64,000 nt of DNA, taken from contig NC_044302.2 of assembly GCF_004027225.2 (NCBI RefSeq), forward strand, positions 72,226,993 through 72,290,992, read 5' to 3'. The stretch is from Strigops habroptila. Its lineage: Eukaryota; Chordata; Aves; Psittaciformes; Psittacidae. Shown in pieces: positions 26,160 through 38,695 of this stretch. The stretch's first letter is position 1. Every line of letters starts with the position of its first letter. The notes under the pieces are model-generated. The model was not told where the DNA came from. It worked only from the letters and a program-made list of their open reading frames with translations, and ran no database searches. The translations under genes and the position numbers were made by a program.

Positions 26160-28010
26160 AACCCGCTCGGATCAGAACTCGCCTGTCCCGGGGGGCGGCG
26201 GGGAGCGGGCGCGCAGGGGAACTGCGCCCCCCTCACCGCGATGCTCCGCGCCAAGCGCCGCCGGGACGCGCGGCTCTGCCCGTGCCAACGGGCCGCTGTG
26301 ATCCCGCCCCGCAGGGAGGTGGGAGGGGCTTGCAGCCGGCGGGCCCAAAAACCGTTACTCGGCCGCGGCACTGGGGGGACACCGCGCTCGCACCGCCCCG
26401 CCACGTGTGGCCCCGCGGGTGGGGGGACACGTTCCGCCGTGGAAACCGGCCACGGTACCGGCCGAGGTAGCGGCACGGCGGGCAAAGGCAAACGGACGAA
26501 ACGCTCCGCTCCTGGGGTCTAGCGGGGGTGGCGAGGAGGGCGGAGGGGTCTCGCAGACCCTCAGGGGCCGCCCTGTCATTTCGGTAGGATAAAAGCAGGG
26601 GCTAGGGGAGGAGCCTCCCGCGGTTCAGGTGGGAAAACAAACACACAAAGGGACCTCTCCGGCACCCGCTCGCCCTCGGGGAGAAAGGCGGGCAGGAGGG
26701 CGCGGGCAAACCCGCGCCGGGAGCCGAAGCCCCTCGTTAGGCTAGACACCCCGGCTGCCTCCTGCCCCGCACCCTACGGGACGGGGGTAAACAAAAGCCG
26801 GCGGACAATACATGGGTGGGGATACGGACCTCCGCGCCGGCGACACAAAGAGCCGAGCCCGAGAGGGGACGCGCCGGGCGAGAGACGGGGTAAGCCCCCG
26901 CCCGTCCCCACCCCTGCCGCCCAGGTAGGGGCGTTTCCGCCTCACCTGCTTGCCCCGGTAGAAAAGGCGCTGGCGGTCGGGGCTCACGCGGAAGGTCTCC
27001 TGGATCTTCTCCCGCAGGCACTCGATCTTAGTAAGGCGACTCAGGTCGTCGATGGTTTGGGTCTCGGTGCCGTCTATCGTGCGGACCTGGATCCACATGG
27101 TGCGCGCCCTCCCACTCGCTCAGCCCGCCGCGCAGAATGGGGGGGGAAGAGCTGGGGTAAGAGCTGGAAGAGGGGTCCGCTCCCCGGGAGCGCGTCTGCG
27201 GCGTGCGGCGGAGAAGGGGAGGGGGCCGGGCACTTCCCCCGCTCTTTGTTCGGCTCAGTGGGGCAGGATTTTCAAATCCCGCGGAACAGACACGAGCCTC
27301 CCCCCCACCCCCCCGCCCGCCGGGCCGCTGTCCCCACTCGGAGAGACGCGCAAGAGGGAAGGAGATCCGGGCCGACCCCCCTGCCGCTCCCCGATCGCCC
27401 GCGCCGCGAGCCCCCCGAAGCAGCACAAGGCGAGGCGGAGCCTGGCCGGAACGGCCGCGGCCAGGTCTAACGGGCGCCGCCGGGAGCCATCTCCCGACCC
27501 CGGGGAGTGTTTACCAGGCGCCGCCGCTCTCACATGGAGGTCACGGCGCCAACGCTGATCTCGCGAGAGCGCCCGGCCGCGGCCGCGAAGACACCACACC
27601 ACCGGGCGGGGGCGGGGCAGCGGGAGCGAGGCGCGCGGGCGGTGCCACGTCCGCTCCCGCTGCTTTCGGCACCGCGCGCGGCCCCGCCCTCCCCCCGCCC
27701 CCCCAGCGGTGCCCGGCCGGCGGCTGGCGCGGGGCCCGCGCGGGGAGCGTTTGGCGCGCGCGGGGGAAGCGGCCGTTGGGGTCTCCATGGCGGCCGGCGG
27801 GACAGGGCCGTGCACACACAGAGCCGGGAGCCGTGCCCGGCAGCGCAGCGGCCCCAGCACTTCTGGAGGCAGCCAGCCTCAGCCTCAGCCCTGCCCGTTA
27901 CATTCCACTGCGGGAAACGTGGGACAAGGGAGGAAAAGGCGAGCCGCGTTTACCCTGCAAATCTGACTGCGGGCTTCACTTTGTGTTTTCCAAAACTGGG
28001 TAATCCTGCA
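26160..28010 (-). promoter_or_regulatory. CpG island and presumed UHRF2 promoter
   Basis: About 1.85 kb is strongly GC-rich with very frequent CpG, in a window that is otherwise AT-rich and CpG-poor. It surrounds UHRF2 coding exon 1, so transcription probably starts a few hundred bases upstream of the ATG, somewhere between about 27,100 and 27,700. A GC-box-like cluster (gggcgggggcggggc) lies near 27,604-27,619. No TATA box is evident, as expected for a housekeeping CpG-island promoter. Long open frames on both strands here (up to 266 codons) are Arg/Pro/Ala/Gly-rich products of composition and are not called as genes. Confidence 0.85.
26946..27098 (-). CDS. UHRF2: UHRF2 coding exon 1 (start of ubiquitin-like domain)
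   Basis: The minus strand encodes 51 residues beginning [10 protein letters not shown] and ending RLFYRGKQ, the conserved start of UHRF-family proteins. UHRF2 is a nuclear E3 ubiquitin ligase that reads histone H3K9 methylation and modified cytosine; this exon begins its N-terminal ubiquitin-like (UBL) domain. The ATG at 27,098-27,096 has an A at -3 (gcacc before ATG), and the exon ends in CAG followed by a consensus donor (gtgagg) after a complete codon (phase 0). The exon lies inside a strong CpG island. Several residues (SRLTK, KIQE) look more like the paralogue UHRF1, but exons 2 and 3 are clearly UHRF2. Reading through the donor gives only low-complexity GC-rich sequence, which supports the splice site. 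Confidence 0.96.
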
Positions 28011-28904
28011 AGGTAACAGCAGAAAAAAAACGGATTTGCCGTGCTGTCGTGGGCTAGCTCCAGTTGGAGCAGAGCCCCGCGCTGCCGGTTGGTCACTCCC
28101 TCACACAACGAGGGGGGAGCGAATCAGAAGGGGCAAACTGAGGAAACGTGGGTCAAGATAAAGACGGCTTAATAGGTAAAGCAAAAGCCGTGCACACAAG
28201 CAAAGCAAAATCGGGAACTAGCTCAATGCTTCACATCGGCCAGCAGATGTTTAGCCATTTCCAGGAAACCAGAGCTTCATCATGTGTAGAGGTTACTTAG
28301 GAAGAGTAGCACCAACACTAGCACCCCACGCTTCCTCCTTGCCCAGCTTTCGCTGCTGAGCACATTGTGTTACGGTCTGGGGTCAGCTTGCCGCAGCTGG
28401 GTCCCTTTCCAGCCTCCTGCAGGCACCCCCCCAGCCTGCTTTCTGGCAAGGGCAATGTGGAAAACTGAAACGTCCTTGAGCCTTGTTGGCAGCAGCTGAA
28501 ACATCCCTGTGTTACCAACGTTGTTTTGATCACAAATCCGAAAGAGCACCATACCAGCTCCTATGAAGAAAATTCGCTCCATCGCAGCCTAGACCAGTAA
28601 ACCTGAATACTGGTAATGTACTATAAAAATGTATCCGATACAGGACCCTCTAGAAACCAGGAGATACGATGGTGGATGCCTTTGAGAGGAATTCTGAGCA
28701 GCTTTATTGTCTGAAACTTTGGCAGCTGGATTAAAATACTGGTTTACAAGATCCAGATGACACCAATGTACTTTTGTGCCTGGTACAGAACCAGGTGTTG
28801 TAAATATCACCAGTAGGGTGTTGAGTCAGGGGAAGAAACAGATCACAACCAACAGCAATTAGAACACCGCATATTAATTAGACAGTTATTATTAACTGCA
28901 GATA

Positions 28905-29190
28905 ACTGTTTGCATCGTACGTGCAGCTACTGCCTCACGCAGCGCGCACGCTCGCAGTCACCTAGCGGGAGCAGCGGCAGAGAGGCCAACCCCCAGCAGT
29001 TCGCTCACACACACACAAAGTCCATCCTGTCAGCGAGTGCGGTTACAAACACTGCCCTGTAGTCTGCCCTCCTATAGCAGCCGCTGCTTTCTTGGGTGTG
29101 GTGTGGATTACCATGACCCATTGTGGGTGCCAGTCTGTGCTGGAGGCCTTGGGCAGGTTCAGCAGCTCCTCGGTACCCTGAGCTTACCTG
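28905..29190 (+). repeat. Dispersed repeat, copy A (inverted relative to copies B and C)
   Basis: Bases 29,006-29,190 are nearly identical to the reverse complement of 53,862-54,046; I see only two differences in 185 bases, both CG/CA-type. The adjoining 28,905-29,000 resembles the reverse complement of 59,402-59,491 (gtacgtgcag, tactgcctca, gcagagaggccaac). The family is not one I can name; an LTR or other non-coding transposon is likely. Confidence 0.8.
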
Positions 29191-32100
29191 GTTTTGATCC
29201 AAGACCACAATGAGTTCTTGGGAGGCTTTCGGATGTTATCTCCAGCATTTTTCCTCTTTTTGTCCTGCTGCTGTCAGGTAACTATTTCTCCATCCACACA
29301 CAGGCACCTACAGAGCCCACTTAGACAAACACAGCTTTCACGACACAGTATGGTGGCAAAGATTCCTGTATTTTAGTTTCAGTTGTGAGAATTCCCACTG
29401 CAGTTTTGAGAGAATTACTTAAGGCTTGATTTTAGGGTACTAAGCATGTCAAAGGCAGCTGAACAAAAAGTTTCTTAATTATTCTACAGATCTGTTCCTT
29501 TCTTCTTCATCCGTGCTAAGCTCTCTCTCTCTGCTCTTGTGATAACTGACTTTACTGCCGCTGCCACAGCATGTCATCAAATTGCTATTTATGCACATTC
29601 AAAGTTCTGGTTTTCAGTTTGTTGGTGGTGGTAACACAGTCTCAGACTCAAAGGCTGTAGTACACATGACATTTTGCAGTCTTTTGGCTCCAGCCTTCTT
29701 GGGTTCACCAAAACATTCACTGAAACGTTCAATGATTATTTAACACAGAGGAGTACAGTAAAAATACAGTGGTTTAATAGTTCTAGCTGGGGGGGGGAAG
29801 ATAAATCTGTCTGCAGCTTTATCTTAGTTACACTCCACCCCTTACAGTAAAAGGAACAGTCTCATTATAATCCCATTTGCAGAATCCAGCCTTTCTCTTG
29901 AAGCAAGCAGTAAAATGTGTCGTTCTTTTGCAATGGGGAAAAAAAGATCTGAAAGAATTCTGAAGTGGGATATTTTTTATCACATTTGGGAGAGTAGCAT
30001 CAGTTTGTGCTAGGGAGACTGGATGGGAATTGCAGGATGGACTTCCTTGAACAGAAGACACTTCTTGTTATGGAGAAAGAAAATGAAAGAGGGTCAGTTT
30101 GTTGCAACACTGTTACTGGAAATACATTGTCTAGTTGGGATTGTGCAGAAAAGCATATCACGTTGCTGACACAGGAGTTAGTGGTTAAAAGGAGGACTTT
30201 GCTATGGAGTGATCATAGGTGGCCTCTTTCATAATGTGCAGTATGGACCAGAGACTAGAATATAAAGCAAAAAAATAGTGAAGAAAAAAGTGTGTAAAAG
30301 TGGTCGACTGGGAGTTTGAAAGGGCATGTGAAAAGAGGCAGTTATTGAGGTAAGAGGAAAAGAAAGCTGGTTATTTAGAAAGCAATAATATCCTCTACTG
30401 GTCATGGTTATGCTGATGAGAAAATTAGGTAATACTGAAGGAGAAACTGACTGAGCAGCATAGTATGCATGTTGGAGTGTGGCAAAGGTAGCAGACGAAT
30501 TAGCAGATGAATTACTAGAATGAGCGGAACAGAGGAGAGGAGTCAAGAATAGAAAAGTAAAACGTGAGAGCAGTGAGGAAAGTACAAATATCTAATTGGA
30601 AACAAAACCAGAAATTAGTGACAAAAAAGCATAAAAGTGCATAGAAAAGGAAAATTGGAAATGAGATTTTAGAAGGTAAGACAATGCTAGTTTTCTTAGA
30701 GGAAAACTACAGGACAAGAATGAGAAATTAAATGAAAATGAAATAAACTGAGAATGACGTAAGAGTAAGCACAAGTTTGATTTGAAGTTGAGGGGTTTTT
30801 TTTAATGATGAAATGTTCTAAAGCAAACCATGATGCAAATTGGGGTTTTTGTGAGATAAAATAGTCAAAGGTTTAAAATTGTGGGGTGAAGTATGGGAGC
30901 TAGTTGGCATGTGTAGGCATTTTCATATTTTTGCATGGGTAGGTTGCTTTAGCATGTAAATAAAGATAATTACTTGCTTGAGATTATATTTTTTCTGGTA
31001 TTTGAAATTCTGTGTGAATTGTTAAGAGTTCTGGAGATTTGCCTAACATATTTTATGCTTTATCAGTAGGAGTATGGCCTTAATGTGGATAAAGTCACAG
31101 GGATAGAGAGAAGCAGCGACATATGAGCTTGATGAAGAGACAAATGTGCAGGAGGGGATGGAATAATGGAAGAGTAATGCAAAGCGAAGGAAACAAGAAA
31201 GAAGCCAGCAGAAGAGGGAAAGTTGTGTGACTGAATTTCAAGGAGGAGCTGTGCAAGAGAAGCAGCAAGCCAAGAAGGAAAAGACAGGAAATCTTTTTGC
31301 AGGCTTATTTTTCCAGTGAGCTTTACACCAGAAGTCTTTTAATGACTTGTAGGCAATGAAATAACCCACATGGATGCTTTGATACTGTTGTGCTCAGATG
31401 TGCTGATGTGCCTTCCAGGGAAAAGGAAGAGAAGAAGGAAATTGAAATTGTCCATGAACGGAGCTTGGTAGAAATGTGTCACTTAACTCCCATGAAGTCA
31501 ATGTGACTATTCCAGCGTAAACATGTTGGGAGAGGAAACCAGCTGTCTGACTTAATTAACCTTATTTAAACTTGATGAGCAAAAGCAAAGGCAGTATAGT
31601 GGTTGCAGATAATGCAGCAAGCATGCATAAAAATGGTATCCTATACACAGAGCTGACTGTTCGTCCAATCGTGTAGGGGGAGTTACAAACAGCAGCAAAG
31701 TTGTGACAGTAGGAGGTCACAACAAATTTTTATTTGACTGTGAAAGGAACAGAACCGCTAACAACTCTGCCTTATTAAATTTATATGTAGCAACATTTCT
31801 TCTGCCCGAGGGGTTGAGACATTAGAAAGTGTGCGTTCTGTGCAGCTGAGTAAGAGTTCAGGGCAAGACAGCAGTGAGTGTTTTGCCCTAACAAGTGTCT
31901 AATTTTGTTTACAGTGAGAAAAGTCCCTGTCCTGAGGACCATACGGCTTGGGGCAGATGCTGTCTGTCTCTTTAATACATTGTACCTATTCATGGAGTGA
32001 TATACTTTAAGCTCAGTGAAGTGAGCCTTAATTTATGCTTTATGTAATATATATTTATGTAATTTTATACAATTTCTACTGCAAAAAAGGTAAAAAGAAG

Positions 32101-34399
32101 TAAATGTAAGGATATTTATTCAATCTAATAATCCCCAAACAGAGCTAAGTCAAGAGTCCATGTCGTTTCATCACGTAATTTTGCTGATTCTAGAAAAGTT
32201 ACTTTAAGAATTGATTTATCTCTGCATATGCTTTAGACTTTAAAAGCTAGCAGATTCATGTTAGTAAGGTTTCCATCCTTAGTTATTTCAGATGTCAGTA
32301 TTTTTTACAGTGAAAATTAACAATTCATGAGATTTTTTCTTAAACTATAAATGATAGTTTATATTGTTCATTTCAGTTTAGGTATCAATATGATATATTA
32401 AAACACGTAAGAGCTGTTGATTTTTTAATGGAAATGTAGTGATTTTATCAACAATTATTGTATTGTATTTCGAATCCTACATTACTGAAATTAGTAATGA
32501 AACATTATATTTTATTTCAAGGTTTTATTTATAAATTCTGTGATATTATGTCCAATCTAATTGTATCGCATTCTCTACATGTGTCCTTCTAAGAAGATGC
32601 TTAGCTTAAGAGAAAAACTATGGTGTTGCATATAATAGTTCTACAGTTTATAGTTATAATATAGATATGTGTATGATAAAACCAGTCTGTGCCTTGCCAA
32701 GACATGTGAGATAATTTTATATGGAAAGTAGTTGCATGATTGATGGCTTTGCTACATCAAACTGCTAATTGTAGATCAATCCAGAAAATTAAGCTTGACC
32801 CAGAATGCCATCATTTATTTGCAGCAAAATACTTCTCACTAGAAAATCAATATTCCCACTGACTTCTGTTTCATTTCCAGTTTGAATTTGAAATGCCACT
32901 TTTCGTTCAAAAATCTTCAGATACATTGGGTCTTACTACCTGATATACCACCATTCCTCTATGAAGTTCTCAATGTAGGACAGAAGCTTCCCATGATCTC
33001 ACCATACCCCTGCCACATCAGTTTAGAGCATTTCAAATTGCAGTCCTTTTCCAAACTTGACATGATGGCACCCTGTTTAACCCAAGTCAGCAATTCCTTG
33101 TGGATCCAGGTATGACTGTAGGTCAGCTGGGTCTGGTCAGCCAAAACAACAATATTAACCCTAACTCTTCTAACAGCTCCCAATAAGACAGCACTAACAC
33201 TAGCTCATCAGTCGTATACCTTTGTCCTAGATTAATATAGCTATAACCCTAGTACGTCAAACTCTGCAAGTGCAAACACTAGCAATAGCACATGTCAGGA
33301 AAACACTTTCAGATCTAAACCTAGGCCTAACAATAATGTCTCAATAATTTATAAATATTTAAGGAGCCAATGTTAGTATGGATCACATCAGTCTAATTCT
33401 AGGTCTTTTCATTAGCTCAACAATGCCTGCTAATCCTTCTTGAAACCCTAGTCCAGCAGACTCAGCTTCCAGCCTGACCTACCCTTTCACCCACAGCAGA
33501 CCCGGCCTTTACTGTAGAATCCTTTATCATCCTTTGCTACTCTATTTCCAAAATGAAATGCTAAGCTCATTTTACTGCCTTTAATTGCTTCTTAGGTGTC
33601 TGTTAACCTAGGATCACAGATTGTTTTTGCAATTACATTAGTGCATATATTCACCTCTGAAAATTAGTGCTGTTCTGAAAAAAAATGGACCTACTTGGCC
33701 CCATCAAAAACCAAGGATAAAGTTGGTATCTCTCAGAAAGTCCTTTCAACAGTTCACCAGTTTACTTGGAAACAAGCATACAGATACTTGAAAACTCAAG
33801 TACTTTTAGTCCTATTTGTCTAGCAGCTTAGAAAAGTGGTAAGTGCAAAAAGGAAAAACATTTCAGGTAATTATATCTTAATTATAAAAATATATACTCA
33901 TGAAAGCTGAAGCAATTAGTCCTCATTAGGGAGCACATGCTTGCCAAATTATTATTTTTTTAAGTACAGCTGGTTTTTAGTTGCTGTAATGTATTTAGTA
34001 AAATACATTAAATTTGATCTGAAATATATTCATTTATAACAGTGTTTTTGTCGTTATATAGTGGTCAGATTATTAACTGAACATCAGAGAGAAAGTACTT
34101 CAGAGCTGCAACTGTGTGTTCCAAGGTCAGATTTTTTTTTTTTTCTGCAGCATCTTAAGCTCCAGAAAATATGTTAGCAAAGGAACTAGGATGGCTTTCA
34201 TAATCAGTTTGTCACTACTGTATATTGCTTCAGTATAAGGAAATAAACAACAATTGAAATGAAGAGGATGTGTTCTAAAAAAGACCAAGTGCTGCAGATA
34301 CATAAGTAACATAAGGTCAGTTGAATTACACCACTAGCTATTATTAAAATAATATTAAAATATATTAAAATATATGCCTATTATTTTATGGGTTTTGCA

Positions 34400-34796
34400 G
34401 AATCATAAAATCATAGAATGGTTTGGCTAGAACGGAACTTTAAAGATCATTTAGTCCAACCCCACTGCAATGAGCAAGGACTAGACCAGGTCCCTCAGAG
34501 CCCCATCCAACCTGGCCTTGAACACTTCCAGCAATGGGGCAGCCACAGCTTCTCTGAGCAATTCATTACACAGTTTCACCACCCTCATTGTGAAAATTTT
34601 CTTCCTTATATCTAGTATAAATCTACCCTCTTTTAGTTTAAAACTATTCCCCCTTGTCCTATCACTTTAGGCCTTACTAAAAAGTCTGTCCCTATCTTTC
34701 TTATAGGCCCCGCTTCAGGTATTGAAAGACCACAATAAGGTCTCCCTGTAACCTTCTCCAGGCTTAGCAAGCCCAACTCTCTCAGCCTATCTTTAT
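34400..34796 (-). mobile_element. CR1 LINE 3' fragment
   Basis: From the 3' end, catagaatggtttggctaga runs leftward into CR1 blocks such as ccatccaacctggccttgaa, cccttgtcctatcac and ccttctccaggctta. It is 5'-truncated and moderately diverged. Confidence 0.93.
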
Positions 34797-36394
34797 AGCC
34801 TTATAATTTTATCAAGTAGCTTTTAGTGGCAATAGAGTTTGTCTTTTTAGAAATATTTCTATTCCTGACTATCCATCAGAGAAGTGATTCATAAACTATG
34901 TACAAACCAAACCAGTGCAAGGCATTTCTAAATGGTTCGCATTTGGTCCTCATTACATAGAAAATGCAGAACATTCTTGTCCTTTGTGGCTATCCCAGGG
35001 GCCTATGAGAAAGTTGGAGGGCTTTCTCACGCCAGTAGTTTGCTGCAGACACTGAACGGAACAAAACTTTCTGGTTAAACCTCACAGCAAGGCAATACCT
35101 AGCACTTCCGGAGTTTAATGTAGACCTCTGAGTGAAGCATTTAAGCTAACAATTTCATGTGCTAAAATTAGATGCCCAAGAAGGACGTCCAAAGCAGGCA
35201 GCATGATGAGTAGGGAGCTATTTAAATTCAGTATGGACAGTGTGTATCTGTCTAGATTTAGAAGGACAGAAACAATACGGGAAATCTTAAATTCTGTTTT
35301 GCAGATAATAGAAACAGCTCAAAGCGCTAATTCTGGATTCCCACTTAGTTACTGGAACTGACTTTTATAAACAAGAATTTATTTAATTTATTTCAAAGAT
35401 ATGGTCAAAGTTCACTTTTTTAACAAAAATATCAAGTATACATTAGAATGGCAAGGGATACTGTTGTTACAATTCCATTCTTTTAAGGCATCTTTTGCAA
35501 GATGAAATTATGTCTGTATACATGTGTAGGTACTCTTTTAATCAATTTGTTGTACCCAAGCTTTAGACCAGTTTGAGTCTCCCTCACGTAGTTGCACAAA
35601 TTATGCTGTTGTGAGCCAAAGAACATACCTTATATGCAAAGCCAAGAATCTATTGTTAGTCTAAGTAAAATATTAGTAGTTCAAGAAATTATTAATAAAA
35701 ATTAATGTTGTCCATTTGAATGTCTCTCACCACTCCTAGTTCAGACTACATACAGGTAAAACTGATACAAGCAATCTTTCTAGTATCTACCCCTTTCTTT
35801 GCTTGGATGCCAACCTTTCCGCTGACCATCTGAGTATGAAACATCAGTGGCTTCAGTTCAGGGGCTGCATCTTGAGTCCATCACTGAGAGGATCATGATA
35901 GTGATGGCGGGGTTTCTTCCTCCTCCTTGCTCACAGGAGTAAAATATTGCTGCTGATGATTTCTTTCTCCTCACTTAGGATCTGTTTGGAATACTTTCTA
36001 TAGGTTTATTAACATTTTATACATTACTGTTCATCAGATTTCAATTCCGGGGTACATCAAAACTTACTATAAGATGTGGTTTACATATGTCAGATACCTG
36101 TTCTTTATTCTGTTACCACTAAGATGGGTTTTACCCAGCTCCCAAGACTGCACTGATTTAATGACCAATAACAGATCAGTGAGTTGCTTATAGCCTGAGG
36201 ACCCCACTGTCATTCTGTACCTAGGCGTCTACTGTCATCTGATTTCTCTAGCCCTCAGTGCTGTGTTTTATTATGGTATCCCTTACTTCCTGTTGCAATC
36301 TGTTAGTTCCAAAAGGCAACAATCTGTTACGGTAGGCTACACTTGAGTGTGACAGCAGGCATTGGAGCACATGGCAGTGCAATGCTAAGCAAAA

Positions 36395-36468
36395 GGTAAA
36401 GTGTAATGCAATAACAGGCAACAGTCACCTAGGTAAAATGTAATACAATAATAGGTAATAGTCACCTA
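36395..36468. repeat. Tandem duplication of a 37-bp unit
   Basis: Two adjacent 37-base units (36,395-36,431 and 36,432-36,468), each beginning ggtaaa and ending gtcaccta, differ at about seven positions. Confidence 0.85.
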
Positions 36469-36920
36469 TTGCCTGATACTAGTGAATTACCAAAGAAGTT
36501 AGATATTTGCTTATAGAAGAAAATAAATAAAAGCAGAACTCCAGGTAGGCCAGAATAAATCCAGGCAAGTCCTAAGGCTTGCATTGTTAGGGTAACACAG
36601 TCTGTGTCCTGTTACAAGCATTTGCATGCCACATTTAGTGGGCTGTAAGGCCACAAGTTTAATCTAACTATAGGCTAAGAAAAGCACAGGAAACTGCACA
36701 TAAATTAATGTTTGCAGTTACTGAAACTAGTATCAGTATTAGTTGAGCTTGCAGACCACATGTTTGCAGGATACAGGTTTTCAGCTGCGAGCTGGGAGGA
36801 GGGAGGTTCCTCTGCTGGGGCCATGGTATATTAACATTCCAGTGGCCATGTAAATTAAAGTGGGGATTGTACTTGTCTGAAATAGAAATATAATTGTACT
36901 GTATGCCTGCATACTTCCAG

Positions 36921-37182
36921 TGACAGGACATAACAGGATTGGCTAAAAGCTGAATTAGGGGAGGTTCAGACTAGATATTTGGAAACATTTCTTTACCAAC
37001 AGAGTGGTCAAACACCGGAACAGGCTTTCTAGAAAGAACATCAATGCCCCAAGCCTGTCAGTGTTTAAGAGGCATTTGGACAACCCCTTGAATAATATGC
37101 TTCAACTTTTGATCAGTCCTGAAGTGGTTGAGCAGTTGGACTAGACAATTCTTGCAGGTCCCTTCCAACTGAACTATTCTAG
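36921..37182 (+). mobile_element. CR1 LINE 3' fragment
   Basis: Diverged CR1 in plus orientation with ggggaggttcagactagata, aacaggctttctagaaa and the terminal ggtcccttccaactgaacta. Its tail passes directly into the pentanucleotide satellite. Confidence 0.88.
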
Positions 37183-37450
37183 TCTAGTCCAGTCTAGTCT
37201 AGTCTATCCTATCCTATCCTATCCTATCCTATCCTATCCTATCCTATCCTGTCCTGTCCTGTCCAATCCTATTCCATTCCATTCCATTTTACTCCACTCC
37301 GTTCTGTTCTGCTCTGCTCTGCTCTGTTCTGTTCCATCCTGTTCCATTCCGTTCCATTCCATTCTGTTCTGTTCCATTCTGTCTGTTCTGCTGTATTCCG
37401 TTCTATTGTGTCCTGTCCTGTCCTATCCTATCCCATTCCATCCCATTCCC
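37175..37450 (+). repeat. Pentanucleotide satellite array growing from a CR1 tail
   Basis: About 275 bases of period-5 sequence follow the CR1 3' end. The unit drifts along the array: CTAGT at first, then TATCC (about eight perfect copies), TGTCC, ATTCC, TTCTG and GCTCT, and back to TGTCC/TATCC and ATTCC. The ATTCC part equals the GGAAT unit on the other strand. Confidence 0.93.
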
Positions 37451-38656
37451 AGCATAATACTATGCCCACCATGACAGACCAATTAAAAAAAAAAAAAACC
37501 AACCAAAACCCTGTGAGAGAAAATAAAGCACCCCGTTTTGTTGACTAATGGTTATTCTGATGAGTGCTTGCACACAAGGTCTCTGTACTTTGATCCCCTG
37601 TCTGATTGTAAACAAATATATGAAACTTTTACGGACGTATGTGTTGTTATTTACATAATTGGTATTTGTAGCTAGAGCCACAACAGACCTGGCACTACAC
37701 AAACATAGATGAATAGGTGTAGTGTAGTTCAACAGACCTTACACTACTTAAAAATGTCTTAGCTACAAGCTAAGTTACAAGCACAAGCATTGTATCACCC
37801 TCCTACAGTAAGATAGGTATTAAAGCCTTTTAGTAGAACAAGCACATTATTCCAGACAGGGAGGACACTGTGTACCTGCATTCTTGGTCCCTTACCTTGC
37901 ATCCTATTTTTGGACCTCTTCTGCTCTTGTTCTGCCTGTGAGCATCTGGAACTTAGTCCTGATTTATTCTACAGACTAACTCTTCCACATATTGTAAAGT
38001 AAAGGATTTTATTTAATATAAAAATCAAGTTTCACCACTGTTGCACCAGCTATTCCGTACATGCGTAGACGACGTAAAAACATTGCCTGAATTTGTGTTC
38101 AATATGCATTGGCACAACTCTAGGCAAGTAGACAAGATTTTGCCTATGTTTATGTTATAATAATGTAGATTTTCTGTTTCCATCTTCAATTATCTTACTT
38201 AATTCTATAAGTAATCTGCTCTGTTAAAGACAGAGCTATAAACTAGGTTTAGCTTAACTCTGTAGCTGAGCTGGCTATTCAGGGAGCTGTTCTCATTTCT
38301 TATGGAATCTGGCAGTTTGCAATAAATAGTTAGAAGTTTTCATTGACTAAAATCCCTGTCTAAGTACAGTAAGGTATCACTTCCTAAAGACAATGTTAGG
38401 CAGTTCTTCCAGATGGTTAATTGACCTGGTATAAGTGATGGTGATTTGGCTTTGCAGTGATGGCATTCTGAGCATTTGTATATCCAGAATGGTAGTAAAC
38501 TATCAGCCTTCTGTATACTGTGGCTGACATCCTTCATTTAAAAAAAAAAAAAAAAGTAAATTTTTTTATATCCCCATGGTGCACACACTTGCATGTTCAT
38601 TCCATTCAACATACACAGAGTGACACATTCAACACATCAGATAGTAACCATAAAGT

Positions 38657-38695
38657 ATTAAAACTTTAAAAAAGTATTAAAACTTTAAAAAAGAC
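38657..38695. repeat. Short tandem duplication
   Basis: The string aagtattaaaactttaaaa occurs twice in direct succession. Confidence 0.85.

Larger units (their letters stand above)
9192..26945 (-). other. UHRF2: UHRF2 intron 1
   Basis: This 17.75-kb intron separates the two halves of the ubiquitin-like domain. It contains the large CR1 at 14.65-18.37 kb, several A runs (11,556-11,593; 13,755-13,775; 21,302-21,329; 21,545-21,565), a G-rich segment (11,421-11,453) and a G27 tract (24,524-24,550). One open frame at 23,176-23,412 has protein-like composition but no recognised identity. The remainder is unannotated AT-rich sequence. Confidence 0.8.

Noticed and set aside
27203..28003. Open frame of 266 codons on the plus strand, and a 201-codon frame on the minus strand (27,255-27,860).
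   Set aside because: Both lie in the CpG island, are Arg/Pro/Gly/Ala-rich, overlap each other and have no domain; stop codons are simply rare at this GC content.
30229..30774. Two minus-strand frames (105 and 60 codons) rich in Ser, Phe and Leu.
   Set aside because: They mirror a purine-rich plus strand and show no domain or conserved motif.
33150..33480. Many CTAAC/CCTAAC-like words suggesting degenerate telomere repeat.
   Set aside because: The spacing is irregular with no consecutive TTAGGG-type units.
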